The notes under the pieces: model-generated | Told to the model about the DNA's origin: nothing | What the model saw: only the letters and a program-made list of their open reading frames with translations | The model's database searches: none | From: JAZDFC01 sp043808235 | GTDB lineage: Bacteria > Bacteroidota > Ignavibacteria > Ignavibacteriales > Melioribacteraceae | Reading direction: 5' to 3' | Length of the DNA stretch: 39,644 nt | NCBI GenBank assembly: GCA_043808235.1 | Contig: JAZDFC010000074.1 | Coordinates: forward strand, 1-39,644 | Made by a program: the position numbers and the translations under genes | Shown here: positions 28,001 through 35,438 of the stretch, piece by piece | How positions within the stretch are numbered: the stretch's first letter is position 1 | How the letters are laid out: each line of letters starts with the position of its first letter

Positions 28001-28164
28001 AAAAGGAGGATATGAGTCAGTACATTGACTGGGATTTACGAAACGAACACGGCGAGATGGTTGCATCGGGAATATATATCGCCTACATCGAAATGCCGGG
28101 AATAGGCAATAAGATTTTGAAGGTAGCAGTTGTTGCAGCGAAAGAGTATTTGAATACAAGATAA
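25021..28164 (+). CDS. T9SS-exported surface protein, array paralogue 5
   Basis: 1047 residues. Signal sequence about 1-26; a possible lipobox (SIGSC, Cys19) makes lipidation an alternative to simple cleavage. SINQ at 42-45, conserved block with WPVNDGAPW, acidic loop DIDGDGLFSRGID. The N-terminal half is the closest match to paralogue 1 (both have the LTEN/FTEN, WPGGK and YKLLQGP segments). The module from residue 430 instead carries paralogue 2 markers (GAQDMRKD, SGSEYY, SETRLMIK) and ends like paralogue 3 (AVVAAKEYLN). It is the clearest chimera of the set. It is followed by a MITE-like element and then the TonB-dependent receptor gene. Confidence 0.85.
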   Translation: MKNYLKFISCLVYLSIGSCANSIFCQLQKSEVNFKSSQHSISINQFKIYFTNGSLFTENMDTFTSEESGVFWPGGKEAFKRFAFFDGIFLLGQKGLDTCIIGDYRAFPLYQVQPGKILEDGSYDNPNQEKYRVFRIQKNWEQMPYGEERDQLERDYNEWPVNDGAPWEDIDGDGLFSRGIDRPKFYGDEVIFYVCNDADSLLRSGFPSEYQSTPFGIEFKVLVYGFRGTGDLGNTIIRKYKLINKSSQKIENMYIGFYSQPTMGTSYNFYSRSLTAIGCDTTLNLGYSYCYSNSNSAYEIPPALGYKLLQGPTIVSNEIDSAFFNNDWKLGHRNIGMTSFSLFKAYIPLFPHPTPYQYLLPGNNVEFNNIMTGLRYSGFPIFDPWTGKVTKYVVPGDPVTKTGWYDYDGWGNADSAAVLGNEINRQLLISSGPFTMAPGDTQEVVIATIAAQGKDNFDSVTQLKRRAKVIQKAYYSNFQLTTPPPSPTVHFLPENQSVTLWWDDKAEIYDEQDPYIFELGFADTTYTFEGYIIRQYSDSTGSDPRIIKMFDKTNGISVIEDYELVNGTAVKVPVLFGNDDGIVHYYKIDTDDFSNGTLLSGSEYYFSITSYAFSLNSSPTFIESPAKIFRVIPGKEKIDYTTPYYSEGKLLFQPDGETIDSKIEIMVVDPTAITGEEYKLSFRLEESDVLQPLRYTLTNSTTNDTLIYDSDLITTDTLNKPVIDGFMILIDNSIQDSVVRHGIDKKHAIKDFIEVSSGKSVMDIYNSTNKWKIKKRTGAQDMRKDINWQGNVTYDSYELRFTPSGSEYYTTGYIQQSGIFQNDPKGRGTVPFEAWRIGKNSETRLMIKAWDKENKDSVWTHNETTNEWERLFIYEPSVPYTEPLPQSSGMSEAVQHLLGNLIIEGEMPEAGTVIRITTFRPIIEGDEVTMQLEKANTNNTTIAKERKDEISVFPNPYFVGNNTTGQDYVRFTGLPVKATIRIYSLAGVFIRKYEKEDMSQYIDWDLRNEHGEMVASGIYIAYIEMPGIGNKILKVAVVAAKEYLNTR

Positions 28165-28206
28165 TGTAGAATTATGAATTAAGAATATTTTTTGATAAGT
28201 TTTTAT

Positions 28207-28352
28207 GTGGCTAAAGCCAGGTAATTATCTTCGTGTTTTTTCCGTTCGATAATTCGCCGCGGCGAAGAACGGTAATAAAATAAATTTCTTTGCTATTGCC
28301 GTCTGCTTCAGCAGACGGATATTCAAACAGAAATAGGTTTGGCTTTAGCCAC
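28207..28352 (+). repeat. MITE-like palindromic element, copy 2
   Basis: 146 bp with the same GTGGCTAAAGCCA/TGGCTTTAGCCAC ends and CCGTCTGCT/AGCAGACGG hairpin (28299-28318) as copy 1. The inner palindrome differs (TTCGCCGCGGCGAA in place of TTCGATAAATCGAA) and accounts for the 11 extra bases. Confidence 0.8.
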
Positions 28353-28393
28353 ATTTATTTTGATGGAGTTTTTGTCGAAGCTGCATTTGTCTT

Positions 28394-28584
28394 GTAACTC
28401 GAAGCGTAGAAACCAAATCCGTTTATGCGACAGCTTCGAGTGCAGAGTTGAATTGTATAATTTGAAATTGATCTTAAACCGCGTTGCGGTTGTTTCGTCA
28501 ATTTGTTTTGTATGTGTTATAGATGTTGAACTGCGTTGCAGTTCTTTGCATAGGAATTATATTTAGTCAGACCGCAGAGCGGTC
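28394..28584 (+). repeat. type 1 REP and four-hairpin module copy 4
   Basis: Type 1 REP at 28394-28441, then hairpins at 28477-28491, 28528-28544 and 28570-28584. The fourth hairpin (starting 28622, GATGCCGGAGG) is interrupted by about 28 bases before GTATCGAAG resumes. No shared leader follows; the next gene is the TonB-dependent receptor. Confidence 0.75.
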
Positions 28585-28706
28585 GAATATCTGTAAAATA
28601 TAAACAAGGAAAAAGATTCACGATGCCGGAGGCTTGCCCGGCGTAAAGAAGTGGAGACGGGTATCGAAGATTGAATTGTAAATCACTGGATAAACTGGAT
28701 ATTATT

Positions 28707-31028
28707 ATGATGAAAAATTTTACAGCATTAATTCTTATTACACTATTGTTCAGCAAATTCACTTTTGGGCAAAGTAATTACAAAGTGGAAGGCTCTGTAC
28801 GCGATGCGCTGTCGAAGGAAGGAATTGCCAATGCAGCGGTTTTACTTTACGAATCGGCGGGAGCGGCAAATAAGCTGATTCAAACAACAACTGCTGATAG
28901 AAACGGTTTTTATTCTATTGACAATATTGGAAAAGGCGTATATACCATTGCAGTTCAGGTAATTGGTTATAAAACTGAAGAGAAAAAATTTACGACCGAA
29001 GAATCGTATTTATTAAAAATTGATTTCGAATTGTTTGAAGAGAAGATAATCCTTGATGATGTGTTTGTGGTGGGGCAGAAGACAAAAAATATTGAAATAA
29101 GCACAGTGGACTTATCCATTGAATTGATAAAAAAACTTCCATCAATGAGCGGCGAGATGGATGTTTACCGCGCGCTTACAATGCTGCCCGGCGTTACAAC
29201 GGCATCGGAGCTTTCGAATGGTTTGTATGTACGCGGCGGCTCGCCGGACCAAACACTTACGCTTGTTGATGGCGTAGTAGTTTATAATCCTTTTCATCTC
29301 GGCGGCTTTGCATCGTCGTTTAATTCCGATGCGGTGCAGGATATTAAGTTAATAAAGGGCGGCTTCCCGGCAGAATACGGCGGAAGAGTTTCATCAGTGC
29401 TTGATATAAAATTGCGCGATGGAAATTCCACTGCTTTCAAAGGCAACATTGGTATCGGGGTAATAAATTCAAGAGCGTCAATAGAAGGTCCGCTAAACGA
29501 TAAAATGACATACTTGTTCTCCGCAAGAAAAATGTATTTGAATTCATTGCAGGAAGCGTTTTTAAAAGATGTTAATATTCCCTTTTACGGTTTCCATGAT
29601 TACAACGGCAAAATTACTTTGAAAGCCTCGGAGAAAGATTGGGTGTCCATTTCGGGTTATTACGGAAAGGATAATTTATATTCTCCGCCGGCAAGTGCCG
29701 ATGTTGGATATGATATTAACTGGAGTAATTTATTCCTCAATCTAAATTGGCTAAGCGTGCACGGCGATAAAAAATTCACGCGTTTCGCTGTGAACTATAC
29801 CGCATATGAATTCAATACACAAATCCGCGATTTAACTCCTTATTCTTATAAGCAGGATTTTGTTTCGACTTCGAGAATTGAGGATATAAGCCTCAAAATC
29901 GACGGGCAGTATTTATCGATTGAAAACCACACTGTGAAAGCCGGGATTGAGATGGTAATTCACAACTTTAAACTGCTCAACAATAATTTTTACGCTTCGG
30001 AATTGGAAAAAGACGAGCGGTTCGAGAATACAATTACCGGGCTGGAGATGGCTCTTTATGTTCAGGATGAGTGGATTATCACACCACTGCTTAATGCAAC
30101 ATGGGGCATCCGGATTTACGGATTTCCACGTGCAAGGTATTACCAGCCGGAGCCGCGTATCTCTCTTTCCTACGCTATGACTGAAAATTTTTTTATTAAA
30201 GGCGCGTATGCGATGGGCAACCAGTTCCTTCATTTGATAATAAGAAACGATGTTTTGCTTCCGACGGATATGTGGTTTCCTTCTACACCTAAAATCAAAC
30301 CGGTGAACGCACAGCAGGCAATACTCGGTTTTGAATATACATTCGATAATCAAATTTATTTGATAAGCGCAGAAGGTTATTACAAGCAAATGGAAAATCT
30401 TTATGAGTACAGTGACACATCTACTTTTACAATTGAAAATGAATTGGAGCAGCAGCTAACCGGCGGGCGCGGCGATGCTTACGGCGTTGAATTTTTCTTT
30501 AATAAAAGAGCAGGCAATTTAACGGGATGGATTGGTTATACTCTTTCATTTACAAAACGATACTTCGATGCGGTAAATAAAGGCAACCCTTTTTACCCGC
30601 GTTACGACAGGCGGCATGATATCGAAGTCGTACTTTCTTACCAATTTAACAAAGCCTGGGAAGCTGGGTTAACATGGTCTTACTCAACGGGACAGACTTA
30701 TACAATGCCTACGGGACAATATTACTTTCCGAGTTTGTATTCCAATAACGAGGAAGGTTCCGAGGTATATTTAGACTACACGAATTTGAATGAATACCGC
30801 TTACCTCCTTATCACAAGCTCGATGTAAGTTTATCATATAAATTCGACTGGTTCAATTATCCGTGTACGCTCAATCTTAGTGTTTACAACGTGTATAATA
30901 ATCAAAATTCATTTGCGCATTATATCAGTTACAGCATCGATCCGGATACGGGCGCATTAACCCCGCAGTTGAAACGGTTTACACTGTTCCCGTTTTTACC
31001 AACGTTAACTTTTAACATATCTATTTAA
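28707..31028 (+). CDS. TonB-dependent outer-membrane receptor
   Basis: 773 residues: signal peptide (about 1-22), an N-terminal CarboxypepD_reg-like domain (about 25-105: VEGSVRDALSKEGIANAAV, with DRNGFYSIDNIGKGVYTI), a plug domain (about 118-225: LPSMSGEMDVYRALTMLPGV, YVRGGSPDQTLTLVDGVVVY, GGFPAEYGGRVSSVLDIKL), then a long outer-membrane beta barrel with many aromatic strands. It should import or bind an unidentified ligand using TonB energy. The next gene, 10 bases downstream, encodes a DUF4249-type lipoprotein, a common partner in Bacteroidota. ATG codons at 28707 and 28710 are both possible; an upstream TTG at 28671 is unlikely. Its position just after the paralogue array may or may not be functional. 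Confidence 0.92.
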   Translation: MMKNFTALILITLLFSKFTFGQSNYKVEGSVRDALSKEGIANAAVLLYESAGAANKLIQTTTADRNGFYSIDNIGKGVYTIAVQVIGYKTEEKKFTTEESYLLKIDFELFEEKIILDDVFVVGQKTKNIEISTVDLSIELIKKLPSMSGEMDVYRALTMLPGVTTASELSNGLYVRGGSPDQTLTLVDGVVVYNPFHLGGFASSFNSDAVQDIKLIKGGFPAEYGGRVSSVLDIKLRDGNSTAFKGNIGIGVINSRASIEGPLNDKMTYLFSARKMYLNSLQEAFLKDVNIPFYGFHDYNGKITLKASEKDWVSISGYYGKDNLYSPPASADVGYDINWSNLFLNLNWLSVHGDKKFTRFAVNYTAYEFNTQIRDLTPYSYKQDFVSTSRIEDISLKIDGQYLSIENHTVKAGIEMVIHNFKLLNNNFYASELEKDERFENTITGLEMALYVQDEWIITPLLNATWGIRIYGFPRARYYQPEPRISLSYAMTENFFIKGAYAMGNQFLHLIIRNDVLLPTDMWFPSTPKIKPVNAQQAILGFEYTFDNQIYLISAEGYYKQMENLYEYSDTSTFTIENELEQQLTGGRGDAYGVEFFFNKRAGNLTGWIGYTLSFTKRYFDAVNKGNPFYPRYDRRHDIEVVLSYQFNKAWEAGLTWSYSTGQTYTMPTGQYYFPSLYSNNEEGSEVYLDYTNLNEYRLPPYHKLDVSLSYKFDWFNYPCTLNLSVYNVYNNQNSFAHYISYSIDPDTGALTPQLKRFTLFPFLPTLTFNISI

Positions 31029-31038
31029 AAGGATTGTT

Positions 31039-31857
31039 ATGAAAGAGAGATACTTAGTTTTTATTTTAATAATTAGTTTTATGATTGGCTGCCAGGATAA
31101 TGTTGTGGAGAATGATTTAGGTTATGTTGAAAAATTTATTGTGCGGAGTAAATTGGAAGCCGGTAAACCGATATCCGTATATTTCGGGAAAACACTTCCC
31201 CCCAACCAACCGTTTGATATTTCAAAAGCATTTGTAAGTGATGTGAATGCGAGGATTGTATACAAAGGGAGAGATTATCCGCTTATTCATGAATCAAATG
31301 GGAATTATAAAACAAAAAATGATTTGGCTGCATCCAACGGTGAGACTTACGAACTATTTGCGGAATGGAACGGGAAATCAGCGTATGCAATTACACAGGT
31401 TCCTTTCACAACAACTTTCCAGGGTGCGAAAGTAATACCAGATACAACGCAACCCGGCGATACGACTTATTATTTCGAAGGATTTTTAACGCCCAGACCC
31501 GGTGCAGTTTACGGCGCAACATGGTCGATTATAAGTAACGATAATACTTTTACAGAAGAAGACACTGTAATTGTAAATTTGTTGCGTGAAAAAGACAAAG
31601 ATTTAAAAGGATTTCTTCTGCTTCAGACGAGGAATATTTCCAATGAATTATTATCCAAGTACCGCGATTTTCTTTTCATCCGCATTCATGCCTTTGATGA
31701 GCAATTCTATAATTACTTTATAACGCAGGATGCAAACAACGCCTCGACGAATATCTTCAGTCAGGCAGGAGTTAATTTACGCTGGAATGTAAAAGGCGAA
31801 AATGCGCTCGGCATGTTCATTGGAAAGTCGGATTATATAATAAGAGTGAGTTACTAA
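31039..31857 (+). CDS. DUF4249-type lipoprotein
   Basis: 272 residues with a lipobox FMIGC (Cys18), so a lipoprotein, probably outer-membrane. The start of the mature part (YVEKFIVRSKLEAGKPISVY, then KAFVSDVNARIVYKG) fits the DUF4249 family, whose genes usually follow TonB-dependent receptors. It lies 10 bases after such a receptor and overlaps nothing, so the two form an operon. AAAGGA lies before the ATG. The ligand and exact role of this family are not known to me. Confidence 0.8.
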   Translation: MKERYLVFILIISFMIGCQDNVVENDLGYVEKFIVRSKLEAGKPISVYFGKTLPPNQPFDISKAFVSDVNARIVYKGRDYPLIHESNGNYKTKNDLAASNGETYELFAEWNGKSAYAITQVPFTTTFQGAKVIPDTTQPGDTTYYFEGFLTPRPGAVYGATWSIISNDNTFTEEDTVIVNLLREKDKDLKGFLLLQTRNISNELLSKYRDFLFIRIHAFDEQFYNYFITQDANNASTNIFSQAGVNLRWNVKGENALGMFIGKSDYIIRVSY

Positions 31858-31860
31858 TCT

Positions 31861-32176
31861 GTAACTCGAAGCGTAAAGAACAAATCTATTTATGCGATAG
31901 CTTCAAGTAAAAGTAAAAAGGAGATGAAAAGGTTTTTTCTAAATGAGTTATTGTGTGTCGAATCTCCGCTGTAACTCGAAGCGTAAAAGACAAATCCTTT
32001 TACGCGATAGCTTCGAGTGGAGAGATGAATTGTATGTTTTGAAATATTTACTGCACATGAACAAGTTTGTTGTCGAAGCTCCGGCACAAATAAAAGCTTG
32101 TCTTTATCGCTTCGACTTACAGTTGCCTTTTAACTCGAAGCGTAATAGTAAAATTCTTTCATGTGACTGCTTCGAG
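31861..32176 (+). repeat. REP cluster upstream of the RAYT gene
   Basis: Type 1 at 31861-31908, half type 2 near 31955, type 1 at 31971-32018, type 2 at 32070-32120, and a diverged type 1 at 32130-32176 that ends 56 bases before the transposase ATG. Confidence 0.85.
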
Positions 32177-32232
32177 AGATGAAATTATTCAAAATTATTT
32201 CTATTTTGGATTAACTATTTCCAATCATTACA

Positions 32233-32907
32233 ATGAGTTATTACGAAAGAAATCTTCCCCATTATCAACCAGCAGGCCATACATTCTTTATCACTTTTAG
32301 ACTTGCAGATTCTCTTCCTATAAGTGCGGTTCTTAAACTGAAGAATGAAAAAGAAAAATTCATACAAAAGATTTCAAGTATGGCAGATTCCACAAAAAAG
32401 AAAGAGGCTTACTATAGTTACCATGGCAAGTATTTTGCAAAATTTGATTCATTACTTGACAAAGTATCAACAGGTCCAACCTGGCTTTTAAATAGTCTGG
32501 TTTTAGCAAAATTAAAACATTCCTTGATTGAACATGATGGTGAATGGTATGATTTAATCTCATATTGTGTTATGCCGAATCACGTTCATATTATTTTTAC
32601 TCTAATGGAGGAAAATAAATCTGATTTCGATGATAAAGTGAAGATCGATTGTGGACCAACCGCCAATTATCGTGTGACTAAGATTCTTCAAAACATAAAA
32701 TCTAAAAGCGCCCTTACTGCAAATAAAATCTCGAACAGGCACGGTCAATTTTGGCATCATGAAAGTTACGATCATGTCGTTCGGAATGAAGATGAACTTT
32801 CAAGAATCATAAAATATACTTTAATGAATCCCGTGAAAGCTGGTTATGTGGAGAATTGGGAAAATTGGGCAGGTAATTTTCTTAAATCTTCGTATGAGAT
32901 GAAATAA
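32233..32907 (+). CDS. REP-associated tyrosine transposase (RAYT, Y1/HUH family)
   Basis: 224 residues of the IS200-like Y1 transposase fold. RAYT hallmarks are the N-terminal HYQPAGHTFFITFRL, the HUH metal site in MPNHVHII (H117, H119), and the C-terminal FWHHESYDHVVRNEDEL followed by IKYTLMNPVKAGYV. Tyr179 in ESYDHV is my candidate nucleophile by position after HUH; this is uncertain. Such proteins cut and join REP palindromes as single-stranded DNA. REP-like units of the kinds scattered through the window flank the gene on both sides, which supports the call. No TnpB or other insertion-sequence gene accompanies it. The frame is intact and probably active or recently so. Confidence 0.9.
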   Translation: MSYYERNLPHYQPAGHTFFITFRLADSLPISAVLKLKNEKEKFIQKISSMADSTKKKEAYYSYHGKYFAKFDSLLDKVSTGPTWLLNSLVLAKLKHSLIEHDGEWYDLISYCVMPNHVHIIFTLMEENKSDFDDKVKIDCGPTANYRVTKILQNIKSKSALTANKISNRHGQFWHHESYDHVVRNEDELSRIIKYTLMNPVKAGYVENWENWAGNFLKSSYEMK

Positions 32908-32921
32908 TAATAGTACTTTTT

Positions 32922-33068
32922 GTAACTCGAAGCGTAAGTGGCAAATCCTTTCACGCGATAGCTTCGAGCAAAAGCTAAAAAAGATTAATTGAATTTTTAT
33001 TTGGTCAAAAACATTGCTTGTCGAAGCTCTTGCACAATAAAAGATTCTGTTCTTTCGCTTCGACTTAC
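32922..33068 (+). repeat. REP pair downstream of the RAYT gene
   Basis: Type 1 at 32922-32968 and type 2 at 33018-33068, both more diverged in the loops than those in the array. Together with 31861-32176 they bracket the transposase gene. Confidence 0.8.
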
Positions 33069-33112
33069 ATATTAAATCCTTATTTTTCCTTTCAATAAAA
33101 ACCGGATTTGTT

Positions 33113-34036
33113 ATGAAATTATATAAATCAATTATTCACATCGTAATCTTTTTATTCTTCATTCTACACTCTTCATTCTACGTTCTAAAAGCACAAGACT
33201 CGCAAGCAACAACCACATCGGAACTAAAGATAATGACATTCAACATCCGTTACGGCACTGCAGATGACGGCGAGAACAGCTGGCAATTCAGGTATAAAAA
33301 TGTTTTCGAAGTCATCAAAAAATATGAACCCGATATTCTTGGTTTACAGGAAGCGTTAAAATTTCAGATTGATGAAATAAAAGCGGCATTACCCGAATAC
33401 GAACATATCGGCTTTGGCAGAGATGATGGAAAGGAAGCTGGAGAATATTCTGCGATACTATACAAAAGAAATAAGTTCAGTGTTGATACTTCATCAACCT
33501 TCTGGTTTTCTGATACTCCCGACTTACCCGGATCGAAACATTGGGGAAATAATATTACAAGGATATGTACATGGGCGGATTTTCTTTGTATAAATGATTC
33601 TTCTAAAATTAGTTTTTATAATGTTCACCTGGATCACGAATCGCAATTAGCCAGGATAAACAGCACTAAGATGCTGATGAAAAAATTAGCATCACGGATT
33701 AAATTTACTCCAACAATTATTACTGGCGATTTTAACGCGACAGAAAATTCTGACGAGCTAAAGGAAATGCGCTTCAGGTATTTGCATTCCGATGATAAAG
33801 GAAACACCGACGATAAATTTTACTTAAAAGATTGTTTTAGGATGCTTCACTCACGATTAGACAGCATCGGAACATTCCAATCATTCACGGGGAATCCAAA
33901 CGGCGATAGAATTGATTATATATTCGTATCAAACAAATTCGATATAATAGAATCAAATATTGTTCGTGATTCTTTCGAAGGTCGATATCCGTCTGATCAT
34001 TTCCCAGTTACGGCAATGGTAAAATTGAAAAAATAA
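33113..34036 (+). CDS. exported endonuclease/exonuclease/phosphatase-family protein
   Basis: 307 residues with an N-terminal signal peptide (about 1-28, hydrophobic, ending LKAQ) and one EEP domain. The fold's active-site motifs are all visible: MTFNIRYG, GLQEAL (metal-binding Glu), the NVHLDH histidine, GDFNATEN, DRIDYIF and the final SDHFPV histidine. These enzymes hydrolyse phosphodiesters or phosphomonoesters (DNA, inositol phosphates, sphingomyelin) with a divalent metal. The periplasmic or secreted location is clear, but the substrate is not. It appears to be a single gene, starting 44 bases after the last REP unit. Confidence 0.93.
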   Translation: MKLYKSIIHIVIFLFFILHSSFYVLKAQDSQATTTSELKIMTFNIRYGTADDGENSWQFRYKNVFEVIKKYEPDILGLQEALKFQIDEIKAALPEYEHIGFGRDDGKEAGEYSAILYKRNKFSVDTSSTFWFSDTPDLPGSKHWGNNITRICTWADFLCINDSSKISFYNVHLDHESQLARINSTKMLMKKLASRIKFTPTIITGDFNATENSDELKEMRFRYLHSDDKGNTDDKFYLKDCFRMLHSRLDSIGTFQSFTGNPNGDRIDYIFVSNKFDIIESNIVRDSFEGRYPSDHFPVTAMVKLKK

Positions 34037-34146
34037 AAATATTTGCTATAAATTAATCCGCTCATACCATGCTGTTTGCTGGAATTTTAACTAATCAACC
34101 AAGATTATTAAATTTTGGTATTCGTGTTAATTAGTGGAATTCGTGT

Positions 34147-34536
34147 TTAAATATTTTCAAACAATGCACAAACTGCTCCAGCTGGATCTTCGATAACACA
34201 GTATTTACCGTAGCCGTCCATTATTTTAATATCGACCAGAATCTTTCCGCCTGATTCTTTTACGAGACGAATGCTGTCATCAATATTTTTAACTGTGAAA
34301 TAGACCATCCACACGGAAGGGAATTCTGAGTTGCCACCGCGCTTATGACAAACTCCCGCTTTCGGCTGATTATCGCTAGGAGAAATCATAACGAAATCTT
34401 CATATTCTCCCATCGACAAACCTTCACTTTTCCATCCGACAACATTTTTATAAAATTCGCGAAGCTCGGAAGCGTTAGGAATCGTGAGATCCACCCAACC
34501 TATCGAGCCGATGATATTATTATTTTTTTCGCTCAT
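34147..34536 (-). CDS. VOC (glyoxalase/bleomycin-resistance-like) family protein
   Basis: 129 residues forming one VOC unit of two beta-alpha-beta-beta-beta halves: IGWVDLTIPNASELREFYKN with VVGW in the first half, VYFTVKNIDDSIRLVKESGG and VIEDPAGAVCALFE in the second. It resembles the lactoylglutathione-lyase-related proteins annotated without defined activity. The usual first metal ligand His is not obvious at the GWVDL position, so a classical glyoxalase I activity is not supported. It follows the alpha/beta hydrolase gene by 13 bases on the same strand, suggesting an operon. Confidence 0.9.
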   Translation of the reverse strand: MSEKNNNIIGSIGWVDLTIPNASELREFYKNVVGWKSEGLSMGEYEDFVMISPSDNQPKAGVCHKRGGNSEFPSVWMVYFTVKNIDDSIRLVKESGGKILVDIKIMDGYGKYCVIEDPAGAVCALFENI

Positions 34537-34549
34537 AATCTGCCTTTTA

Positions 34550-35404
34550 TTAATTCGTCAATTCAGTAATTGCTTCATCCATCAGTTGGTTAAACAAGAC
34601 CGGATTTTCTTTCATTAAAAAATGACCGTAACCTTTCATCAGCTTTAGTTCAAATGATTTTACTAATTTCTGATTGCCTTCAACATTGGTCGGCCACAAA
34701 TCCGCATTTATTGCAATTATCGGTGCATCTAATTCATGAAGAGTTTCTGTCCCTTCGTATAAAGTCAAATTTTCCATCGCGCTTATTGCAATTTTTTCCG
34801 GCGCCGATGACATGTCCGCAGCAATTTCTTCAACTAATTTTGGATCAGCTGTACCCGGGAACATACTTCTAACGAAATGATTTGTATTTTCTTTAAAGTT
34901 CTCTTTAAGCGGTGCAATATATTGCTGCCGTTGTTCTTCAGTATATTTTGCACCGAGATCATGAGCAGTATCAACACAAAGTAATCCGAGCAATTTGCCT
35001 TTCAACAGACGCGAAGCCTCAAGGATAACAGCGCCGCCCATTGAATGCCCCGCTAAGATTACTTTTTGTAGTTGAAGTTCATTGACCACCGCTTCCACAT
35101 CTTTCGCAAATGATTCAATAGTGTAATTAACCCTTTCTTTACCCGAATCGCCGTGACCGGCAAGATCAATAGCTACAATTTGGTATTTGTTATTTAGCAT
35201 CAAATGATCGATTTGATTTTCCCAGTACATCAAATCGCAGCTCCATCCGTGAACAAATACAATTGCAATCTCACCTTCCCCCTCCGTTGCGTAAGCAATG
35301 GAGGTGCCGTCAAATGAAACTGCTGTGCCCGTTTGATATTTTGTGTATGAATATGAAATTGAAAATGACAAAACAAATAGAATGATAGAAAATATTTTTC
35401 TCAT
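34550..35404 (-). CDS. exported alpha/beta hydrolase
   Basis: 284 residues. A signal peptide (about 1-20) is followed by a full alpha/beta-hydrolase fold: oxyanion segment FVHGWSCD (50-57), GHGDSG, the nucleophile elbow GHSMGG with Ser121, the acid probably the Asp of INADLWPTN, and His261 in GYGHFLM. This is consistent with an esterase or lipase-type enzyme in the periplasm; the substrate is unknown. AAAGGTG is well spaced from the ATG at 35404; a TTG five codons upstream is in frame but unlikely. It lies 34 bases downstream of rlmN and 13 bases before the VOC gene. Confidence 0.92.
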   Translation of the reverse strand: MRKIFSIILFVLSFSISYSYTKYQTGTAVSFDGTSIAYATEGEGEIAIVFVHGWSCDLMYWENQIDHLMLNNKYQIVAIDLAGHGDSGKERVNYTIESFAKDVEAVVNELQLQKVILAGHSMGGAVILEASRLLKGKLLGLLCVDTAHDLGAKYTEEQRQQYIAPLKENFKENTNHFVRSMFPGTADPKLVEEIAADMSSAPEKIAISAMENLTLYEGTETLHELDAPIIAINADLWPTNVEGNQKLVKSFELKLMKGYGHFLMKENPVLFNQLMDEAITELTN

Positions 35405-35438
35405 GGTAACACCTTTCAAATTTTATTCTAAAAAATAT

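Noticed and set aside
11110..28164. Shufflon or invertible-promoter system
   Set aside because: All five genes and leaders point the same way, and no site-specific recombinase gene is in the window. Homologous exchange is sufficient to explain the mosaic pattern.
32233..32907. Complete IS200/IS605 insertion sequence
   Set aside because: No tnpB and no identifiable element ends. The protein motifs and flanking REPs fit a domesticated RAYT better.
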